From: Oscillospiraceae bacterium | GTDB taxonomy: Bacteria > Bacillota > Clostridia > Oscillospirales > Ruminococcaceae | Direction of reading: 5' to 3' | NCBI GenBank assembly: GCA_029062865.1 | Contig: JAIDPG010000094.1 | Span: forward strand, 1 to 10,370 | DNA: 10,370 nt | Shown: one piece after another, positions 7,229 to 10,370 of the stretch | How the letters are laid out: every line of letters begins with the position of its first letter | How positions within the stretch are numbered: position 1 is the first letter of the stretch | The notes under the pieces: model-generated | Database searches by the model: none | What the model was told of the DNA's origin: nothing | What the model saw: only the letters and a program-made list of their open reading frames with translations | Position numbers and translations under genes: made by a program

Positions 7229-7257
7229 ATTATAACACATATTACGGCGTTAGTCAA
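7229..7257 (-). promoter_or_regulatory. Near-consensus vegetative promoter for DUF5711-cvpA-clp-dehydrogenase
   Basis: On the minus strand there is a -35 box TTGACT (7252-7257), exactly 17 bases of spacer and a -10 box TATAAT (7229-7234). Eleven of twelve consensus bases match. Transcription would begin near 7222, giving a leader of about 65 bases to the ATG at 7157. It is the strongest promoter in the window. With no other promoter seen in the short gaps downstream, it probably serves four genes. Confidence 0.88.
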
Positions 7258-7285
7258 GGGGTTTTGGGGAAATACGACTTTAATG

Positions 7286-7319
7286 GCTTGTTTCCCCTGC
7301 CTCCGGCGGGGAAACAAGC
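7286..7319. repeat. Palindromic intergenic repeat, copy C
   Basis: This is a perfect 12-base inverted repeat GCTTGTTTCCCC / GGGGAAACAAGC enclosing GCC-TCC-GGC with a single bulged T. It lies just downstream of the 162-residue gene and just upstream of the DUF5711 promoter. It is the strongest hairpin of the three related palindromes. On the minus strand it is followed by CATTAAAG, not a T-tract, so it is at best an atypical terminator. It may protect the 3' end of the ecfT-truA transcript. Confidence 0.7.
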
Positions 7320-7330
7320 GCAAGAAAAGG

Positions 7331-7819
7331 TTATTTTTCCGCGATAATGCTCACCTTCGGCTCGTTTAGTGAAATTACGCTTATTATGTGATTTTGCGTA
7401 ACTATCTCGTAATGCGCCCATTTTCCGGGGTAAAACGTGCCGTCCTTTAATATTTGCGCATCGGAGAGCTCGCCGATGCGCTCCAGCAGCGCGGAGCTTT
7501 CGTAGACCCGCAGGAATTTCCCCGTGAACTTGTCGCGCGGGTCTCCGGAGCAGTAGCTCTCATTCCCGACCTGATAGAGAATATAGCCCTCAAACGTTAT
7601 TGTAAAGGCTTTGTTCTCGTTCGGGAGTATCGGGCGCGAGCTGCTTAAAAGCTCCCGTATCGCGGGGTTAGGCTCGTCTTTTTCGGAGAAGTCGCGCCGC
7701 TCGCCGACCTCGGACGGCGAGATCGTTACGGAAAGCTCGTTGTCTTCGCCCTCCGAGAGGCTTATCATAAACGGCGCGAAGCCGCTTGAAAGCTCCGTGT
7801 CAAGCTCTTCAAATGTCAT
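7331..7819 (-). CDS. Conserved small protein of unknown function
   Basis: This is a 162-residue soluble, acidic protein without signal peptide or membrane helix. It begins 11 bases before the truA stop, with GAGGT upstream of its ATG at 7819, so the two are translationally coupled. I recognise the pattern of a recurrent uncharacterised family in Firmicutes: FEGYILYQVGNESY (76-89), an Arg-Val-Tyr block (RVYESS, 104-109), YPG (130-132), HYEI (136-139) and NHIISVIS (143-150). Small proteins of this style often sit beside toxin or immunity genes, but nothing here proves such a role and no toxin is visible. N-terminal residues 1-65 look less constrained. The gene is real by length, spacing and ribosome binding site; function unknown. 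Confidence 0.8.
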   Translation of the reverse strand: MTFEELDTELSSGFAPFMISLSEGEDNELSVTISPSEVGERRDFSEKDEPNPAIRELLSSSRPILPNENKAFTITFEGYILYQVGNESYCSGDPRDKFTGKFLRVYESSALLERIGELSDAQILKDGTFYPGKWAHYEIVTQNHIISVISLNEPKVSIIAEK

Positions 7820-8822
7820 TTTGACCTCGATCCTTGTGCGCGGTAATAATTGTAAAGCTGCTTGCGTTTACGGTTATGGAGTATTCCCGCGTTTTAATTT
7901 GATAATTCTTACCGACACGCGCAATGTCCGCGCCCGGCAGTCCGATTTGCGCTTTCGCCCACTCAACCGCGTCGGGAACGCCGCCCGCGGCTTTTCGTAT
8001 GCGCTGCTTGCCCAATTCCGTGGTGTGCAGCTTATCCAGATTTTCGATGAGATCATCTGCGCAGTCCGCAGGCAGATCTTCATAGAGCACCTCATTCAGA
8101 TAAAGTCCATCGGGCGGGAGCGTCACCCCCGCGAAATCCCGCGCGCCCGTTTCTATCGCGCGACGGACGTCCTCGATGCTCCGCTTGCCCTCACTTACGT
8201 AGATCAGCGTCCCCGCGACAATTCTCACCATATTGTACAAAAAACCGTTCCCGCGGATCTTTATTTCACAAATTCCGCCGTTTTGAGCAACATCAAGCGC
8301 GTATATTGTCCTCACCGTGGATTTCACGCGAGCCTTTCCCTCGGCTCTGCAAAAGCCCCCGAAGTCGTGCTCGCCGATGAAGAGCCGCGCAGCCTCATTC
8401 ATTTTTGCGATATCCAGCGGGTAAGGGTAGTGATACGCGAGCTTCTGCAGAAACACATCGCGGCTCGTCTTGTTGTTTATCAGATAAACGTACTCCTTCG
8501 CCTTGGTGTCATACCGCGCGTGGAAGTCCTCGGGAGCGTCCTCGCAGGAGAGCACGGCGATGTCGTCGGGGAGAAGCGTGTTCATTCCTTTCAAAAAACC
8601 TTCGCACGGGATTTTGCTGTCGATATGGACGTTGAAGCAGAACCGCCGCGCGTGGACGCCTGCGTCGGTGCGCGAGCAGCCGTAAACCGTCGGCGGGGCG
8701 GTTTTCAGCAACTTGCCGATCGAACGCTCGACGACCTCCTGAACGGAAACAGCGTTGTCCTGCCGCTGAAAGCCGTGATAAGCCGCGCCGTTATACGCGA
8801 TAAACACCTTTAAATTCCGCAT
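7809..8822 (-). CDS. truA: tRNA pseudouridine(38-40) synthase TruA fused to a C-terminal DUF3781-like domain
   Basis: TruA converts U38-U40 of the tRNA anticodon stem to pseudouridine. This 337-residue protein has the TruA domain at 1-248: N-terminal FIAYNGAAYHGFQRQ, the catalytic motif GCSRTDAGVHA with Asp53, KEYVY (Tyr111), GNGFLYNMVRI (191-201) and the usual end PPDGLYLNEV. Standard TruA stops there (about 245-270 residues). Here the frame continues into residues 256-331, which carry NLDKLHTTELG, a DAVEWAK block, GKNYQI and SFTIITAHK, the pattern of DUF3781, normally a small separate protein. No ATG or GTG start lies at the junction, so the domain is not made separately from a conventional start. 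ATG at 8822 was chosen because GGAGGAAAA precedes it and the conserved N-terminus begins there. A longer frame from 8873 overlaps this site and adds non-conserved residues. TruA is certain; the DUF3781 identity rests on motif memory. Confidence 0.95.
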   Translation of the reverse strand: MRNLKVFIAYNGAAYHGFQRQDNAVSVQEVVERSIGKLLKTAPPTVYGCSRTDAGVHARRFCFNVHIDSKIPCEGFLKGMNTLLPDDIAVLSCEDAPEDFHARYDTKAKEYVYLINNKTSRDVFLQKLAYHYPYPLDIAKMNEAARLFIGEHDFGGFCRAEGKARVKSTVRTIYALDVAQNGGICEIKIRGNGFLYNMVRIVAGTLIYVSEGKRSIEDVRRAIETGARDFAGVTLPPDGLYLNEVLYEDLPADCADDLIENLDKLHTTELGKQRIRKAAGGVPDAVEWAKAQIGLPGADIARVGKNYQIKTREYSITVNASSFTIITAHKDRGQNDI

Positions 8823-8845
8823 TTTTCCTCCATAGCACAAGACCC

Positions 8846-9151
8846 TCAGCAATGCTCCGTATGCTCCAGCCATTGTTCAAGCGGTATTCCCTCAACGGAA
8901 ACGACTACCGCCTCATTCCAACGCTCCTTTAACGATCTTCCGTCAAACACGGGCGCGTTTACCAGTTCGGACGCGGTTTTGAACTCGCAGCCGTCCTCGA
9001 CATCGCAGTACCCTATCCAGTAGGGCTTTTCATATTGCGGCAGATAGCCCACATAGTGCTCTCGCTCCTCTTTATCGTCGGAGAAATAAAAGCACGTTTC
9101 GTCAATGTTCAAGCCCGCCTCCAGCTGACGATAAAAGAAATCCCACTCCAT
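8846..9151 (-). CDS. Small acidic protein of unknown function between ecfT and truA
   Basis: This is a 101-residue protein without membrane segment or signal peptide. The ATG at 9151 has AAAGGAG upstream at normal spacing. It lies 30 bases after ecfT and 23 bases before truA. It contains GYLPQYEKPYWIGYCD (35-50), CEFKTASELVNAPVFDG (55-71), SLKERW and a C-terminal VEGIPLEQWLEH, a pattern I associate with an uncharacterised family of small Firmicute proteins. The many aromatic and acidic residues and four cysteines (20, 49, 55, 101) are notable. In most Firmicutes ecfT and truA are adjacent, so this gene appears inserted in a conserved pair. No function can be assigned; an immunity-type role is only a guess. 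Confidence 0.75.
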   Translation of the reverse strand: MEWDFFYRQLEAGLNIDETCFYFSDDKEEREHYVGYLPQYEKPYWIGYCDVEDGCEFKTASELVNAPVFDGRSLKERWNEAVVVSVEGIPLEQWLEHTEHC

Positions 9152-9181
9152 AAAGCCTGCTCCTTTCTCGCCGGCTCACCG

Positions 9182-9994
9182 TCACGGAATCGCCGGATAG
9201 CAGTTCAAAACGATGATCCCCGCGAACAGCGCGAGCATTATCACCGCCGCGACGTAATCCCGCGGCGCAGTTTTCAGCGTTTTAAGGCGCGTTCTGCCGT
9301 CGCCGCCGTGATAGCAGCGGCACTCCATAGCCGTCGCGAGCTCGTTGGCTCTCTTGAATGACGACACGAACAGCGGAATCAAAATCGGGATAAGCGCCTT
9401 TGCCCTTTTCAGCACGCCGCCGCTTTCCATGTCCGCGCCGCGCGCCTTCTGTGCCGACATTATCTTGTCGGTCTCCTCGATAAGCGTCGGGATAAACCGC
9501 AGCGCTATCGTCATCATCATCGCGAGCTCGTGGACGGGGAAGCGTATCTTTTTCAGCGGCGACATCAGCCGCTCGATAGCGTCCGTCAGCATTATCGGCG
9601 ACGTTGTGTAGGTCAGCAGCGACATTCCGACGATCAGCGCAAAAATGCGCAGGATCATAAATAGGGAAGTCCGCACGCCCTCCGGGTACACCGTAATTAT
9701 CCACCACGCGAACAGCGGCGTGTCGCCCTTGATAAACAGCAAATTCAGCACCGCCGTAAACAGCATAAGCGGCAAGATCGGCTTTATGCTTTTGAGTATC
9801 ATTTTAAGCCGGATATTCGCCGCCAGATAGCAGAACACCATAAACAACATCGCGACAAGCAGACCCGTGAACGTCTGCGACGTAAACAGCATCACCAGAT
9901 ACAAAATATCCAACAGCATTTTCGCCCGAGGATCCATTCTATGAACAACGGAGTTCCCCGGGAAAAATTGCCCGATCGTAATATCCTTAAGCAT
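9182..9994 (-). CDS. ecfT: Energy-coupling factor transporter transmembrane protein EcfT
   Basis: This is a 270-residue membrane subunit that joins the two ECF ATPases to interchangeable vitamin-binding S components. The N-terminal segment has GNSVVHRMDPRAK, typical of EcfT, followed by membrane helices at about 29-58, 68-90, 106-130 and a last one near 246-266. The cytoplasmic coupling region carries the two Arg signatures: AQKARGAD (181-188, Arg185) and AMECRCYHGGDGRT (222-235, Arg226). The second is usually ARG or ARC; here it is CRC. The start ATG at 9994 has AAGGAG 7 bases upstream. The usual Firmicute order is ecfA1-ecfA2-ecfT-truA. Here the bases just upstream carry no ecfA gene, so the ATPase genes are either beyond the right edge or elsewhere. 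Confidence 0.94.
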   Translation of the reverse strand: MLKDITIGQFFPGNSVVHRMDPRAKMLLDILYLVMLFTSQTFTGLLVAMLFMVFCYLAANIRLKMILKSIKPILPLMLFTAVLNLLFIKGDTPLFAWWIITVYPEGVRTSLFMILRIFALIVGMSLLTYTTSPIMLTDAIERLMSPLKKIRFPVHELAMMMTIALRFIPTLIEETDKIMSAQKARGADMESGGVLKRAKALIPILIPLFVSSFKRANELATAMECRCYHGGDGRTRLKTLKTAPRDYVAAVIMLALFAGIIVLNCYPAIP

Positions 9995-10015
9995 CTTTAA
10001 CTCCTTATTTAAATT

Positions 10016-10082
10016 TAAAATTTCAAAATTCCGTCACCGGTCAGCCTGCGCTTCGCTCCAGCTGACACTTTTTGAAATTTTA
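10016..10082 (-). repeat. Nested inverted repeat in the ecfT leader
   Basis: A perfect 13-base outer inverted repeat (TAAAATTTCAAAA at 10016-10028, TTTTGAAATTTTA at 10070-10082) encloses a second stem, GTCAGC (10040-10045) with GCTGAC (10061-10066), which itself encloses GCG-CTT-CGC. The whole folds into one long structured rod ending about 20 bases before the ecfT ATG. It lacks a T-tract on the minus strand after the right-hand stem pair, so it is not an obvious terminator. It could be a dispersed repetitive element or a regulatory leader. It does not match a riboswitch class I can recognise. Confidence 0.6.
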
Positions 10083-10370
10083 CACTTCGCTGGGGGTGTT
10101 GCTGTTCGCGTTATGCCCATTAACTGCAACGCCAATATGTGCTGTTACTGCAAACGGTCGCGTTGACTGCGCCGCCAACGGTGAACGCTGCGAAAACGCG
10201 CCCTTGACAAGACAGCGCGCGAACGTAATCGCCCCGCCTTGTTGTCTGCACCCAGTATGAGACCAGTTCAAAAAGTTCTGTTGTCTAGCCACTAACTGAG
10301 CGAAACAACAAGTCCTCTCCAATCAAGGAGAAAAAGCGGGCAAAGGGGGTGGAGGGAGAGGGGAAAAGGG
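10083..10370. other. Region of 288 bases without a supportable gene at the right edge
   Basis: I see no gene here. Short open frames on both strands lack a ribosome binding site, recognisable motifs or normal composition. The stretch contains small inverted repeats, for example GTTGCTGTT (10098-10106) facing AACTGCAAC (10122-10130) with one mismatch, and TCTCC/GGAGA around AATCAA near 10315-10330. No clear promoter for ecfT was found. Its base pattern differs from the neighbouring coding DNA, so it may be part of a repeat or non-coding element that continues beyond the edge. Confidence 0.45.
10345..10370 (+). other. G-rich tract matching the G-quadruplex pattern
   Basis: Four G-runs (10345-10349, 10354-10356, 10360-10363, 10368-10370) are separated by 3-4 bases on the plus strand, which satisfies the simple four-run G-quadruplex rule. 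The minus strand is correspondingly C/T-rich. It lies at the window edge, so its full extent is unknown. Confidence 0.4.

Noticed and set aside
7286..7319. Classic intrinsic terminator after the 162-residue gene
   Set aside because: The hairpin is strong, but the minus strand continues with CATTAAAG rather than a T-run. I list it as a repeat, with termination only possible.
7611..8813. Plus-strand open frame of 400 codons
   Set aside because: It is a shadow of truA and the 162-residue gene, with biased Arg/Val composition and no family signature. High GC at third positions opens such antisense frames.
8823..8873. Longer N-terminus for TruA (start at 8873)
   Set aside because: It would overlap the preceding gene and adds residues not found in TruA, while ATG 8822 has GGAGGAAAA directly upstream.
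9995..10082. Vitamin riboswitch controlling ecfT
   Set aside because: The folded leader lacks the conserved cores I know for TPP, FMN, cobalamin or THF riboswitches.
10240..10286. Eight-base direct repeat TGTTGTCT (10240-10247 and 10279-10286)
   Set aside because: It is too short to differ from chance, and no third copy or further matching flank was seen.
10080..10322. Minus-strand 80-codon frame upstream of ecfT
   Set aside because: There is no convincing ribosome binding site and no recognisable motif, and it starts in repeat-like sequence and ends inside the nested hairpin. A real short peptide cannot be excluded but is not supported.

Overview
The window reads as chromosomal DNA of an anaerobic Firmicute, most likely a Clostridia/Oscillospirales-type gut bacterium. 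This is inferred from the protein families (EcfT next to TruA, DUF5711 next to CvpA, a zinc-finger Clp ATPase, a Na+-pump decarboxylase), AGGAGG-type ribosome binding sites and vegetative-type promoters. Every gene I can support lies on the minus strand, so the genes are read from right to left. I see no CRISPR array, tRNA, rRNA, transposase or phage gene.

Right part (about 10370 to 7331): a 376-base region without a gene, containing a strongly folded inverted repeat and a G-rich edge, precedes ecfT (membrane subunit of an energy-coupling-factor vitamin transporter). A 101-residue gene of unknown function follows, then truA (tRNA pseudouridine 38-40 synthase), then a 162-residue gene of unknown function that overlaps the end of truA. 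TruA carries a C-terminal extension that looks like a complete DUF3781 domain fused in frame. This is the most unusual item in the window.

Middle part (7257 to 1803): a near-perfect promoter (TTGACT, 17 bases, TATAAT) drives a compact run: a DUF5711 membrane-anchored protein, a CvpA-family membrane protein with a large outside loop, a ClpE-like AAA+ unfoldase with an N-terminal Cys4 zinc finger, and a short-chain dehydrogenase resembling the EF-P 5-aminopentanone reductase YmfI. The last two overlap by four bases (GTGA). The run pairs envelope proteins with protein quality control and possibly a translation-factor modification step. That functional link is inference.

Left part (1623 to 1): a second good promoter drives oadG and oadB, the gamma and beta subunits of a sodium-translocating biotin-dependent decarboxylase. 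oadB runs off the left edge. Together with the partner carboxyltransferase and biotin carrier (not in the window), these subunits couple decarboxylation of an organic acid to Na+ export.

Three of the gene junctions (near 1710, 4950 and 7300) hold variants of the same palindrome, about 24 bases long with core GCCTnCGGC. They form a small dispersed repeat family without the U-tract of a normal terminator. Several leaders (of the DUF5711 gene, the clp gene and ecfT) also show hairpins, some of them mutually exclusive.
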